A stretch of 16,709 nt of DNA, from the NCBI GenBank assembly GCA_026418955.1, contig JAOAAI010000223.1:1-16709 (forward strand), read 5' to 3'. Of the stretch, positions 1-8,220 are shown in pieces (positions within the stretch are counted from its first letter, which is position 1; the number at the start of each line of letters is the position of its first letter). The position numbers were made by a program, and so were the translations under genes. A model generated the notes under the pieces. That model was not told the origin of the DNA and ran no database searches. It worked only from the letters and a program-made list of their open reading frames with translations. Source of the stretch: Candidatus Goldiibacteriota bacterium. GTDB lineage: Bacteria; Oederibacteriota; PGYV01; DSYL01.

Positions 1-2
1 GG

Positions 3-956
3 TCTATACCATGGAATCATCCTTTATATATTGGTAGGCTTGGAATGCATGGAACAAAATATGCCAATTATTCAGTCCAGGAGTCAGATTTGCTGATTGC
101 TATAGGCGCTCGTTTTGATGATAGAGTAACAGGAGATGTGAAAACATTTGCTCCGCATGCAGATATTATACATATTGATATTGATTCTGCATCTATTGGT
201 AAAATAATCAAAGTGGATGTACCAATTGTAGGTGACGCAAAAAGAATAGTTAAAGAAATTGTTGACTTGGTAAAGAAAAAAGAGCATAAAGAATGGCTAG
301 AAAAAATAAATAAATGGAAACAGGATTTTCCACTTACATACAATAATGATGGTGATGTCATAAAACCACAGTATGTGATTGAAAAGATACATGAAGTGAC
401 AAAGGGAGAAGCAATAATTACAACTGAAGTTGGTCAGAATCAAATGTGGGCAGCTCAATTTTATAAAGTTTCAAAACCTAGAACATTTATTACATCAGGT
501 GGTCTTGGAACTATGGGTTATGGTTTTCCTGCAGCAATTGGTGCTCAGGTAGGTAATCCAGGAAAGATTGTTTTTGATATTGCAGGAGATGGGTCTATAC
601 AGATGAATATTCAGGAATTGGCAACAGCAGTTAAATACAATTTACCTGTAAAAGTTGCAATTTTGAATAATGGTTATCTTGGTATGGTTAGGCAGTGGCA
701 GGAATTATTTTTTGGTAAGAGATATTCGCACACTTGTATAGAAGGAAGCGTTGATTTTGTAAAACTTGCCGAAGCATATGGTGCAAAGGGTTTAAGAGCT
801 ACAAAAAAGAATGAAGTGGAAGAGGTATTGAAAGAAGCGCTTTCATATAATGGCCCAGTATTGATTGATTTTTGTGTAGCAAAAGAAGAAAATGTATGGC
901 CTATGGTGCCAGCTGGTGCATCGCTTAATAATATGCTAGAAGGAGAACTAGCTTAA
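3..956 (+). CDS. ilvB: Acetolactate synthase large subunit (5'-truncated by window edge)
   Basis: This is the C-terminal 317 residues or so of the thiamine-diphosphate (ThDP) enzyme that condenses pyruvate with pyruvate or 2-oxobutyrate, the first common step of valine, leucine and isoleucine synthesis. The frame is open from base 3, upstream of the first in-window ATG at 45. The residues read there (HPLYIGRLGMHGTKYAN) are family-typical, so the gene starts outside the window; full-length enzymes have about 560 residues. Counting from the Met at 45, the central-domain motif GARFDDRVTG is at 21-30, the ThDP/metal motif GDGS at 181-184 with the closing Asn pair at 208-209, and the conserved LGMVRQWQELFF follows at 212-223. 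The C-terminus ends in the usual VWPMVPAGASL region. ilvN follows after 25 bases, as expected for a catalytic/regulatory subunit pair. Identification is secure; the N-terminal domain cannot be judged. Confidence 0.97.
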   Translation, partial: SIPWNHPLYIGRLGMHGTKYANYSVQESDLLIAIGARFDDRVTGDVKTFAPHADIIHIDIDSASIGKIIKVDVPIVGDAKRIVKEIVDLVKKKEHKEWLEKINKWKQDFPLTYNNDGDVIKPQYVIEKIHEVTKGEAIITTEVGQNQMWAAQFYKVSKPRTFITSGGLGTMGYGFPAAIGAQVGNPGKIVFDIAGDGSIQMNIQELATAVKYNLPVKVAILNNGYLGMVRQWQELFFGKRYSHTCIEGSVDFVKLAEAYGAKGLRATKKNEVEEVLKEALSYNGPVLIDFCVAKEENVWPMVPAGASLNNMLEGELA

Positions 957-981
957 AATATTTTAATTAAGGAGAGATCAA

Positions 982-1479
982 ATGAGTGATAAAAGAAAAA
1001 TTATAGGTGTTATTGTTGAAAATCAACCTGGAGTTCTTGCTCGTATTGCAGGGCTTTTCTCAAGTAGAAATTTCAATATTGAATCACTAGCGGTTGGTGA
1101 AACAGAAGACCCAACTACATCTAGAATGACAATTGTTGCTCGTGGAGATGAAATAGTTTTAGAACAGATAGAGAAACAACTCAACAAACTTATTGATGTT
1201 ATAAAAGTTATCGACATGACAGAAGAGGATTATGTTGAAAGAGAACTTGCGCTAATCAAAATAAATACAAATGGAAAAGATAAAACAGATATAATGCATT
1301 ATATTAATATTTTTAAAGGCAAAGTTATGGATACTTCCCATGATACAATTATGGTGGAGATAACAGGAAATGACGAGAGAATAAATTCATTTTTAGATAT
1401 TATAAAGGGTTTTGGTATAAAAGAAATGGTCAGGACAGGTCCTATTGCTTTAATCAGAGAGAAAAAGAAAAGAGATTAA
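982..1479 (+). CDS. ilvN: Acetolactate synthase regulatory (small) subunit
   Basis: 165 residues, the normal length for the IlvN/IlvH small subunit that stimulates the large subunit and confers feedback inhibition by valine. An N-terminal ACT domain (about residues 5-78) opens with IIGVIVENQPGVLARIAGLF and continues with the typical RNFNIESLAVGETED segment. The C-terminal half (about 85-160) matches the second small-subunit domain (ELALIKI, then KVMDTSHDTIMVEITG). A GGAGAG ribosome binding site lies just before the ATG. It sits 25 bases after ilvB and 23 bases before the chosen ilvC start, so the three genes are almost certainly co-transcribed. Nothing appears missing. Confidence 0.96.
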   Translation: MSDKRKIIGVIVENQPGVLARIAGLFSSRNFNIESLAVGETEDPTTSRMTIVARGDEIVLEQIEKQLNKLIDVIKVIDMTEEDYVERELALIKINTNGKDKTDIMHYINIFKGKVMDTSHDTIMVEITGNDERINSFLDIIKGFGIKEMVRTGPIALIREKKKRD

Positions 1480-1502
1480 ATTTGATGAATCGGAGGTTAA
1501 AA

Positions 1503-2585
1503 ATGGCAAAAATTTATTATGACAAAGATGCAAATCTAAATGTTTTAAAAGGAAGAACAGTTGGAATTGTTGGTTATGGTTCCCAAGGGCATGCACATGC
1601 ACAAAATTTAAGAGATAGTGGTGTCAATGTGATTGTTGGAGAACTTGAAGGAACAAAGAATTATGAAAATGCAAAGGCAGCTGGTTTTAAAGTGATGTCT
1701 GCCGCTGATGTAGCAAAAGAGGCAGATATAATTATGATTTTAATACCAGATCCTATACAACCAATGGTTTATGAACAATCTATAAAAGATGGTTTAAAAG
1801 CTGGAAAAGTTCTTGCATTTGCTCATGGTTTTAATATTCATTTTGGTCAAATAATACCGCCTAAAAATATTGATGTGATAATGGTTGCACCAAAAGGACC
1901 AGGACATATGGTGAGACGACAGTATGAAGAAGGTAAAGGTGTTCCTTCGTTAATTGCTGTTTATCAGGATGCATCTAACAGGGCAAAAGATATAGCACTT
2001 GCTTACGCAAAGGGACTAGGTGCTACCAGAGCAGGTGTTATAGAAACATCTTTCAGAGAAGAAACAGAAACAGATCTTTTTGGTGAACAAGCTGTATTGT
2101 GCGGTGGTTTAACATCCCTTATAAAAGCTGGATTTGAAGTACTTGTAGAGGCTGGTTATCAACCTGAGATGGCTTATTTTGAATGTTTACATGAATGTAA
2201 ACTTATAATGGATTTAATTTATGAAAAGGGTATTGCAGGGATGCGTGAATCTATAAGTGAAACGGCAAAATATGGTGATGTGACACGTGGCCCAAGAATT
2301 ATAACCCCCGAAACTAAATTTGAAATGAAAAGGATATTAAGAGAAATTCAAACAGGTCAGTTTGCCAGGGAATGGATTTTGGAAAATAAAGCTAATAAAC
2401 CTGTGTATAATGCGTTATTAAAAGAAGATGCTGGTCATTTTATTGAAACAATAGGTAGGGAAATAAGAAAATTGATGCCTTGGATAGGAAGCAAGGATGA
2501 AAATAGTAGTAAATTTGTTAAAGAAAAGAATATAGAGAAAAATATAGAAAAAAAAACAAGGAAGATAAAAAGCAGGAAAAGATAA
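1503..2585 (+). CDS. ilvC: Ketol-acid reductoisomerase (class I) with basic C-terminal tail
   Basis: Converts acetolactate or acetohydroxybutyrate to the dihydroxy acid by Mg-dependent alkyl migration and reduction by a nicotinamide cofactor. The start at 1503 is preferred because GGAGG at 1492-1496 precedes it at normal spacing; the open frame to 1482 would place that site inside the gene. From 1503 the protein has 360 residues. The Rossmann motif GYGSQG is at 24-29; metal ligands D191, E195, E227 and E231 and the substrate Ser in ISETA (251-255) are all present. Two oddities stand out. First, the cofactor loop reads VGELEGTKNY (45-54) instead of the common VGLREGSKSW, which suggests NADH use. 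Second, after the usual end near MPWI (325-328) there are about 32 extra residues rich in Lys and Arg with a NIEK repeat, making the protein longer than the roughly 330-340 usual for class I. No frameshift is needed to explain the reading. Confidence 0.96.
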   Translation: MAKIYYDKDANLNVLKGRTVGIVGYGSQGHAHAQNLRDSGVNVIVGELEGTKNYENAKAAGFKVMSAADVAKEADIIMILIPDPIQPMVYEQSIKDGLKAGKVLAFAHGFNIHFGQIIPPKNIDVIMVAPKGPGHMVRRQYEEGKGVPSLIAVYQDASNRAKDIALAYAKGLGATRAGVIETSFREETETDLFGEQAVLCGGLTSLIKAGFEVLVEAGYQPEMAYFECLHECKLIMDLIYEKGIAGMRESISETAKYGDVTRGPRIITPETKFEMKRILREIQTGQFAREWILENKANKPVYNALLKEDAGHFIETIGREIRKLMPWIGSKDENSSKFVKEKNIEKNIEKKTRKIKSRKR

Positions 2586-2699
2586 ATTAGTTGTTTTTAA
2601 AACGTTCTTAAATAGCTTAATTAGTAAAAACTATTTTAGAATTAATGAATTTATATAAAAATATTTTTGAACAATACTTAACAGAAGGTGGTAATATAT

Positions 2700-4229
2700 A
2701 TGAAACAATCGTCTGATAAAGTTTTTATTTTTGACACAACTCTGCGTGATGGTGAGCAAGTGCCAGGAGCTGCACTCACAAAAAATGAAAAAATAGAAAT
2801 AGCAAAACAACTTGAAGCACTCGGTGTTGATATAATAGAAGCAGGGTTTCCTATATCGTCACCAGGTGATTTACAGGCAGTTAAAGAAATATCAAAAATT
2901 ATAAAAAAATCAATAATTGCAGGACTTGCAAGGGCTGTAAGAAAAGATATTGATGCATGTGCAGAAGCAATTAAACCTGCAAAAAGAGGTAGAATTCATA
3001 CTTTTATTGGTACTTCTGATATACATGTGAAATACATAACAAATACTACGCGTGAGGATGTTTTAAAAAGAGCTATTGATGCTGTGACCTATGCCTGTAA
3101 GTTTTGTGATGATGTAGAATTTTCAGCTATGGATGCTGCAAGGACAGATTTTGACTATCTATGCAAGGTTGTAGAATCAGTTATTAAGGCAGGTGCAAAA
3201 ACAGTAAATATTCCTGATTCTGTTGGTTATTCTACACCAGAAGAATTTGGCAACCTAATAAAAAGATTATTAAATACTGTTCCTAATATTAATAAAGCGA
3301 TTGTTGCAGTTCATTGTCATAATGATCTTGGGATGGCTACTGCGAATTCGCTTTCTGCAATTTTAAATGGAGCAAGGCAAGTTGAATGTACAATTAATGG
3401 TTTAGGAGAAAGAGCAGGAAATGCATCACTGGAAGAGATTGTTATGACTTTAAAAGTTAGAAATGATATTTATAAAGTTGATACAAACATAAAAACAGAA
3501 GAAATTTATAAAACATCTCGTCTTGTTTCAAGGCTTACTGGTATGCCTGTACAACCAAATAAAGCAATAGTTGGTGCCAATGCTTTTGCTCATGCTTCTG
3601 GTATACATCAAGATGCAATTTTGAAAAAAGAAACTACCTTTGGCATAATGACTCCAAAATCAATAGGTGTCCCAGGTCATGAAATTGTTTTAACAAGCCG
3701 TTCTGGCAGACATGCATTGAAGCACAGGCTTTCTTATCTTGGTTACAAAGTATCTGATAAAGAGTTAAATGATATTTATATAAAATTTCTTGAAATTGCA
3801 GATAAGAAAAAAGAGGTATTTGATGAAGATTTGATATCCATAATGCAAGGCAAAGGTCAGAAAGGAAAAGAGATTTATCAGCTTGATTATTTTTATGTAG
3901 CAACAGGTAATAAAGTTTTACCCACAGCAACTGTTGCAGTAAAAAAAGGTGAAAAAATATTTAAAGATGCAATGACAGGCGATGGACCTGTGGATGCTAT
4001 TTATAAGACAATAAATAAAATATTAAATGTGGAACCAAAACTTACAGATTTTCAAATAAAAGCTATAACAAAGGGACAGGAAGCCCAAGGTGAGGTCACA
4101 GTTCGTGTTGCAAAGGGAGACAAAGAAGTAACGGGACGCGGTATTTCAACCGATATATTGGAGGCAAGTGCAAAAGCATATCTAGATGCAATATCAAAAC
4201 TAGAAAGTATTAAAAAGAAAAATAGGTAG
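2700..4229 (+). CDS. leuA: 2-isopropylmalate synthase
   Basis: Condenses acetyl-CoA with 2-oxoisovalerate, the committed step of leucine synthesis. The start at 2700 (ATG) has an AAGGTGG-type site about 9 bases upstream; a GTG at 2688 in the same frame lies inside that site and is less likely. From 2700 the protein has 509 residues, normal for the family. The TIM-barrel catalytic domain carries DTTLRDGEQ (12-20), the metal-binding HCHND (205-209) and GLGERAGNASLEE (234-246). The linker and C-terminal LeuA regulatory dimer domain (about 385-509) begin around YQLDYFYVATGN and contain GDGPVDAIYKTIN, the part that binds leucine in known enzymes. One small departure is Val-Pro-Gly-Ala after RDGEQ, where many homologues have Ser-Pro-Gly. 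It follows ilvC after a 114-base gap and precedes leuC by 25 bases. Citramalate synthase is less likely, given the strong match to LeuA throughout and the leuCDB neighbours. Confidence 0.95.
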   Translation: MKQSSDKVFIFDTTLRDGEQVPGAALTKNEKIEIAKQLEALGVDIIEAGFPISSPGDLQAVKEISKIIKKSIIAGLARAVRKDIDACAEAIKPAKRGRIHTFIGTSDIHVKYITNTTREDVLKRAIDAVTYACKFCDDVEFSAMDAARTDFDYLCKVVESVIKAGAKTVNIPDSVGYSTPEEFGNLIKRLLNTVPNINKAIVAVHCHNDLGMATANSLSAILNGARQVECTINGLGERAGNASLEEIVMTLKVRNDIYKVDTNIKTEEIYKTSRLVSRLTGMPVQPNKAIVGANAFAHASGIHQDAILKKETTFGIMTPKSIGVPGHEIVLTSRSGRHALKHRLSYLGYKVSDKELNDIYIKFLEIADKKKEVFDEDLISIMQGKGQKGKEIYQLDYFYVATGNKVLPTATVAVKKGEKIFKDAMTGDGPVDAIYKTINKILNVEPKLTDFQIKAITKGQEAQGEVTVRVAKGDKEVTGRGISTDILEASAKAYLDAISKLESIKKKNR

Positions 4230-4254
4230 GATAATTAATAAACGGAGGAAGTTC

Positions 4255-5514
4255 ATGGCGATGACAATTGCTGAAAAGATACTTGCTGTGAAATCAAAAA
4301 GAAAAAAAGTAGAACCAGGTGAATTAATAATAGCAGATGTTGATATGATTTTGGCAAATGATATAACAGCACCACTCGCTATTAAGGAATTTAAAGCAAT
4401 AGGTGCAAAAAAAGTATTTGATAGAAGAAAAATTGCTTTAATACCAGACCATTTCACTCCTAATAAAGATATTAAATCAGCAGAGCAGGCAAAAATTTTA
4501 AGGGATTTTGCAAGAGAACAAAAAATTATTCATTACTATGATCAGGGAGAGGTTGGTATTGAGCATGTTTTATTGCCAGAGAAGGGAATCGTGGTTCCAG
4601 GTGATCTTGTAATAGGTGCTGATTCACATACATGCACTTATGGTGCTTTAGGTGCATTTGCAACAGGTGTAGGGTCTACTGACGTTGCATTTGCAATGTT
4701 AACTGGTAAAGCATGGTTTAAAGTTCCTTCAACTATAAAATTTGTATATAATGGTAAATTGAATAAATGGGTTTATTCAAAAGATTTAATATTGTGGACA
4801 ATCGGAGATATTGGAGTTGATGGAGCTTTATACAAAGTAATGGAATTTACAGGACCTGTTATAAAAAAACTTTCAATGGATGCCCGCATGACTATGTCAA
4901 ATATGGCAATAGAGGCAGGCGGCAAAGCAGGTATTATTGAAGCAGATGATGTGACTATTGCATATGTCAGAACTAGAGCATTAAAAAAATGGAAAATTTA
5001 TAAAAGCGATAAAGATGCAAAATATGAAAAAATAATTGAATATGATTGCAGTAAAATAGAGCCGGTTGTTGCTACTCCACATTTACCTGAAAATATAAAA
5101 CCTGTTTCTAAATTATCAAATGTAAGTATAGACCAATCGGTTATTGGTTCTTGTACAAATGGAAGAATGGAAGACATGTATATAGTAGCTAAAATATTAA
5201 AAGGTAGAAAAGTAAATTCCAGGGTACGTTGTCTTATTTTTCCTGGATCTAAAGATATTTATCTGAAATGTGTAAAAGAAGGTTTAGTTGAGATTTTTGT
5301 AAAAGCAGGGGCTGTTTTTTCACCACCTACATGCGGTCCTTGTTTAGGTGGGCATATGGGTATACTTGCAAAAGGTGAAGTGGCTATAGCAACTACAAAT
5401 AGAAATTTTGTAGGACGAATGGGACATCCAGAAAGTTTTGTGTATTTAGCCAGTCCTGCTATAGCAGCAGCAAGTGCAATACTAGGCAGGATAGGAAGCC
5501 CGGAAGAAATTTAG
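4255..5514 (+). CDS. leuC: 3-isopropylmalate dehydratase large subunit
   Basis: Iron-sulfur subunit that, with LeuD, isomerises 2- to 3-isopropylmalate. The 419 residues match the shorter subfamily of aconitase-like large subunits, not the roughly 470-residue enterobacterial type. Visible are ADSHT (122-126) with GALGAFATGVGSTD after it, and the three [4Fe-4S] cluster cysteines: C300 in GSCTNGR and C360 and C363 in CGPCLGGHMG. Further along, NRNFVGRMGHP (392-402) is a typical substrate-pocket segment. GGAGG at 4244-4248 fits the ATG at 4255; an in-frame ATG at 4261 is a possible alternative. The same subfamily includes homoaconitase, but leuA upstream and leuD and leuB downstream point to leucine synthesis. 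Confidence 0.95.
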   Translation: MAMTIAEKILAVKSKRKKVEPGELIIADVDMILANDITAPLAIKEFKAIGAKKVFDRRKIALIPDHFTPNKDIKSAEQAKILRDFAREQKIIHYYDQGEVGIEHVLLPEKGIVVPGDLVIGADSHTCTYGALGAFATGVGSTDVAFAMLTGKAWFKVPSTIKFVYNGKLNKWVYSKDLILWTIGDIGVDGALYKVMEFTGPVIKKLSMDARMTMSNMAIEAGGKAGIIEADDVTIAYVRTRALKKWKIYKSDKDAKYEKIIEYDCSKIEPVVATPHLPENIKPVSKLSNVSIDQSVIGSCTNGRMEDMYIVAKILKGRKVNSRVRCLIFPGSKDIYLKCVKEGLVEIFVKAGAVFSPPTCGPCLGGHMGILAKGEVAIATTNRNFVGRMGHPESFVYLASPAIAAASAILGRIGSPEEI

Positions 5515-5613
5515 ATATTTTTTTGTCAATTGAGAATTTAAAATATTTAAATAAACATTAAGAACATTTGAGTAAAAGCTAATTATGTAATTCTTTTTTG
5601 CCGGAGGTTTTTT

Positions 5614-6123
5614 ATGATAAAAGGCAAAGTGTGGAAATTTGGAGATAACATAGATACAGATGCCATAATTCCAGCAAGATATTTAAATACATCCGATCCA
5701 AAAGAACTTGCAGCTCATGTGATGGAAGATGCAGATAAAGATTTTGCAAAAAAAGTATGTGCTGGAGATATAATAGTTGCAGGAAAAAATTTTGGTTGCG
5801 GTTCTTCTCGTGAACATGCGCCACTTGCAATAAAAAGCGCAGGTGTTGCCTGTGTTATAGCCAAAGATTTTGCAAGGATTTTTTATAGAAACGCTTTTAA
5901 TATTGGATTACTCATATTTGAGTCAGAAGAAGCATCAAAAGAAATAGAACAGGGTGACGAACTTGAAATTATACCAGAAAAAGGCTTAATAAGAAATTTA
6001 ACAAAAAATAAAGAATACACAGTAAGACCAATTCCTGAGTTTATGCAGGAACTTATAAAGGCAGGAGGTCTTATGAATTATGCAAAAAAATTTATAAAAA
6101 AAAGAAAAGGAGTAAAACTATGA
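5614..6123 (+). CDS. leuD: 3-isopropylmalate dehydratase small subunit
   Basis: The 169-residue swivel-domain partner of LeuC, of the short type that pairs with roughly 420-residue large subunits. The signature GCGSSREHAP is at 61-70, and the N-terminus reads GDNIDTDAIIPARYL. The specificity-loop sequence after it is Y-L-N-T (23-26). Characterised homoaconitase subunits have Arg in this loop (YLRT) and this protein does not, which is mild support for isopropylmalate as substrate. CGGAGG lies just upstream of the ATG. The gene follows leuC after 99 bases, and its TGA overlaps the ATG of leuB in an ATGA arrangement, so translation of leuB is probably coupled to it. Confidence 0.95.
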   Translation: MIKGKVWKFGDNIDTDAIIPARYLNTSDPKELAAHVMEDADKDFAKKVCAGDIIVAGKNFGCGSSREHAPLAIKSAGVACVIAKDFARIFYRNAFNIGLLIFESEEASKEIEQGDELEIIPEKGLIRNLTKNKEYTVRPIPEFMQELIKAGGLMNYAKKFIKKRKGVKL

Positions 6124-7184
6124 GCAAATCTTACAACATTGCTTTAATTGGTGGGGATGGCACAGGGCCGGAAGTATTAGCGGAGGGAGTAAAAGTTTTA
6201 AAAGCTGCAGGCGATAAATATGGAGTTAAATTCAATTTTACAGATTATGATTTTGGTGGAGAGCGTTATATGAGAACAGGTGAGACGCTACCAGATTCTG
6301 CAATTGAGGAATTAAAAAAACAAGATGCCATTTATTTAGGTGCAATAGGGCATCCTGATGTAAAACCAGGAATACTTGAAATAGGTATACTTCTTAAACT
6401 TCGTTTTTCACTTGATCAATATATAAATTTACGACCTGTCAAACTGTATCCTAATGTTGAATGTCCTTTAAAGGATAAAAAACCTGAGGATATTGATTTT
6501 GTAGTTATCAGAGAAAATACAGGTGGTATATATACAGCTCAAGGTGGTGTTGCGAAAAAAGGAACACCACAAGAAATTGCTTCACAACTTATGATTTATT
6601 CCAGGTATGAAGTGGATAGATGCATTAAATATGCTTATGAATATGCAAGAAAAAGAAATAAAAAGAAAAAATTAACTCTAGTACATAAAACAAATGTTTT
6701 AACATATTGTGGAGATTTATGGATGAGAGCATTTAAGGAAATGGGTGATAAATATTATCCTGATATACAGCAAGATTATGCACATGTTGATGCGACCACT
6801 ATGTGGTTTGTTAAAAATCCAGAATTTTTTGACGTAATTGTAACTGAAAACATGTTCGGCGATATTATCACAGATTTAGGTGCAATGATTCAAGGCGGCA
6901 TGGGTATTGCAGCTGGTGGAAATATAAATCCAGAAGGGGTTTCAATGTTTGAACCAATCGGTGGTTCTGCTCCCAAATATACAGGTAAGAATGTTATAAA
7001 TCCACTTGCTGCTATATGTGCAGGTGCTATGATGATGGAAATACTTGGCGAAGAAAATATTGCAAAAGCAATTGAAGGTGCTGTTGCAAATGCTTTAGCT
7101 TCCGGCAAAATAAAATCTTTATCAGCAGGAAAAATGGGTTTGGGAACTAAAGAAGTAGGCGATTTAGTTGCAAGTTTAGTTTAA
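6120..7184 (+). CDS. leuB: 3-isopropylmalate dehydrogenase, with NADP-type Lys-Tyr motif
   Basis: Oxidatively decarboxylates 3-isopropylmalate, the third leucine-specific step. The 354 residues contain the family start GGDGTGPEV (11-19), the substrate helix LLKLRFSLDQY (91-101) followed by NLRPVKLYP, RENTGGIY (131-138), VHKTNVL and the metal-binding MFGDIITDLGA (245-255). The two Leu before the conserved LR are those of isopropylmalate, not isocitrate, dehydrogenases. The unusual part is the cofactor site: residues 281-290 read GGSAPKYTGK where most LeuB proteins have HGSAPDIAGK. Lys286-Tyr287 coincide with the Lys-Tyr pair that binds the 2'-phosphate of NADP in E. coli isocitrate dehydrogenase. 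The protein may therefore use NADP. AAAGGAG in the 3' end of leuD serves as its ribosome site. An isocitrate dehydrogenase role is unlikely in this operon but cannot be excluded by reading alone. Confidence 0.9.
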   Translation: MSKSYNIALIGGDGTGPEVLAEGVKVLKAAGDKYGVKFNFTDYDFGGERYMRTGETLPDSAIEELKKQDAIYLGAIGHPDVKPGILEIGILLKLRFSLDQYINLRPVKLYPNVECPLKDKKPEDIDFVVIRENTGGIYTAQGGVAKKGTPQEIASQLMIYSRYEVDRCIKYAYEYARKRNKKKKLTLVHKTNVLTYCGDLWMRAFKEMGDKYYPDIQQDYAHVDATTMWFVKNPEFFDVIVTENMFGDIITDLGAMIQGGMGIAAGGNINPEGVSMFEPIGGSAPKYTGKNVINPLAAICAGAMMMEILGEENIAKAIEGAVANALASGKIKSLSAGKMGLGTKEVGDLVASLV

Positions 7185-7203
7185 AATGCAAAAGGAGTAA
7201 AAT

Positions 7204-8220
7204 ATGGCAAAAGAATACAATATAGCAATTATGGGGGCAACAGGCGCTGTTGGTGAGATAATGAGGGATATTTTAGAAGAAAGAAACTTTCCTGTAAAGG
7301 ATATTAAATTTTTAGCATCTGAGCGCTCAAAAGGTAAAAAAATGAAATTTAAAGGAAGAGAATTTCCTGTAGAAGTTTTAACTCCTGAATCTTTCAAAGG
7401 AATTGACATAGTTTTAGCATCCGCTGGAGCATCTATATCTAAAGAATATGCAAAATATATTTTGAATGCAAAAGCACTTCTTATAGATAATTCTTCTGCA
7501 TTCAGAATGGAACAAGATGTTCCACTTGTTGTTCCTGAAATAAATCCAGAGGATTGTAGATGGAATAAAGGTATAATAGCCAATCCTAATTGCACGACTA
7601 TAATTATGCTTGTGCCTTTAAAACCGATACATGATGTTGCAAAAATAAAAAGAATTATATGTTCATCTTATCAGGCGGCATCTGGTGCAGGAGCAAAAGC
7701 AATGGCTGAATTAGAACAGCAGGCTAGGGATTGGGCAGCTGGAAGAGAAATAAAAGTAGAAAAATTTCCATATCAATTATTGTTTAATTTGATACCGCAT
7801 ATAGATGTATTTATGGATGGTGGTTATACTAAAGAAGAAATAAAAGTAATAAAAGAAACACAAAAAATTATGCATTCATCTGAAATGAAAGTAACAGCTA
7901 CAACAGTGCGTGTTCCTGTATTACGAGCCCATTCTGAGTCAGTTAATATAGAAACTGAAAAGAAATTAACTGCTGATGAGGTGAGAAAAATTTTATCAAA
8001 TGCACCTGGTGTAACTGTTGAGGATGATCCACAGAATAAAAAATATCCAATGCCACTTTTTGTTTCAGGTAAGGATAATGTGTATGTAGGTAGAATAAGA
8101 GAAGACAGTTCCTGTGAAAAAGGAATAAACTTATGGATTGTTGGTGATCAGCTGCGAAAAGGCGCTGCATTGAACGCTGTGCAAATAGCAGAGATAGTGC
8201 ATAAAGAAGGCTTAAAGTAA
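7204..8220 (+). CDS. asd: Aspartate-semialdehyde dehydrogenase
   Basis: Reduces aspartyl phosphate to aspartate semialdehyde, the branch point to diaminopimelate/lysine, threonine and methionine. The 338 residues have the usual length. The N-terminal NADP-binding motif GATGAVGE is at 11-18; the catalytic Cys is C130 in NPNCTT; Q157 in SSYQAASGAG and R241/H243 in LRAHSESVN complete the known active site. AAAGGAG precedes the ATG at good spacing, and the gene starts 19 bases after leuB, so it is probably part of the same transcript. Threonine made from its product supplies 2-oxobutyrate for isoleucine, which gives its place in this cluster metabolic sense. Confidence 0.96.
   Translation: MAKEYNIAIMGATGAVGEIMRDILEERNFPVKDIKFLASERSKGKKMKFKGREFPVEVLTPESFKGIDIVLASAGASISKEYAKYILNAKALLIDNSSAFRMEQDVPLVVPEINPEDCRWNKGIIANPNCTTIIMLVPLKPIHDVAKIKRIICSSYQAASGAGAKAMAELEQQARDWAAGREIKVEKFPYQLLFNLIPHIDVFMDGGYTKEEIKVIKETQKIMHSSEMKVTATTVRVPVLRAHSESVNIETEKKLTADEVRKILSNAPGVTVEDDPQNKKYPMPLFVSGKDNVYVGRIREDSSCEKGINLWIVGDQLRKGAALNAVQIAEIVHKEGLK

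Noticed and set aside
1482..1502. Upstream in-frame extension of ilvC (TTG at 1482, ATG at 1485)
   Set aside because: The GGAGG ribosome site at 1492-1496 would lie inside the gene, and family proteins start at the MAKIYYD-type N-terminus at 1503.
2688..2699. GTG start for leuA at 2688
   Set aside because: It lies within the likely ribosome site; the ATG at 2700 gives the normal length and N-terminus.
2586..2699. Possible T-box, attenuator or promoter before leuA
   Set aside because: No T-box motif, no leucine-rich leader peptide, no G-C-rich terminator and no paired promoter hexamers could be found.
5515..5613. Possible promoters (TTGTCA at 5523, TTGAGA at 5530) in the leuC-leuD gap
   Set aside because: The matching -10 hexamers are poor (about 3 of 6), so an internal promoter is not supported.
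7176..7595. 139-residue minus-strand open frame over the start of asd
   Set aside because: Shadow of asd; no ribosome site or family motif, whereas asd is fully conserved.
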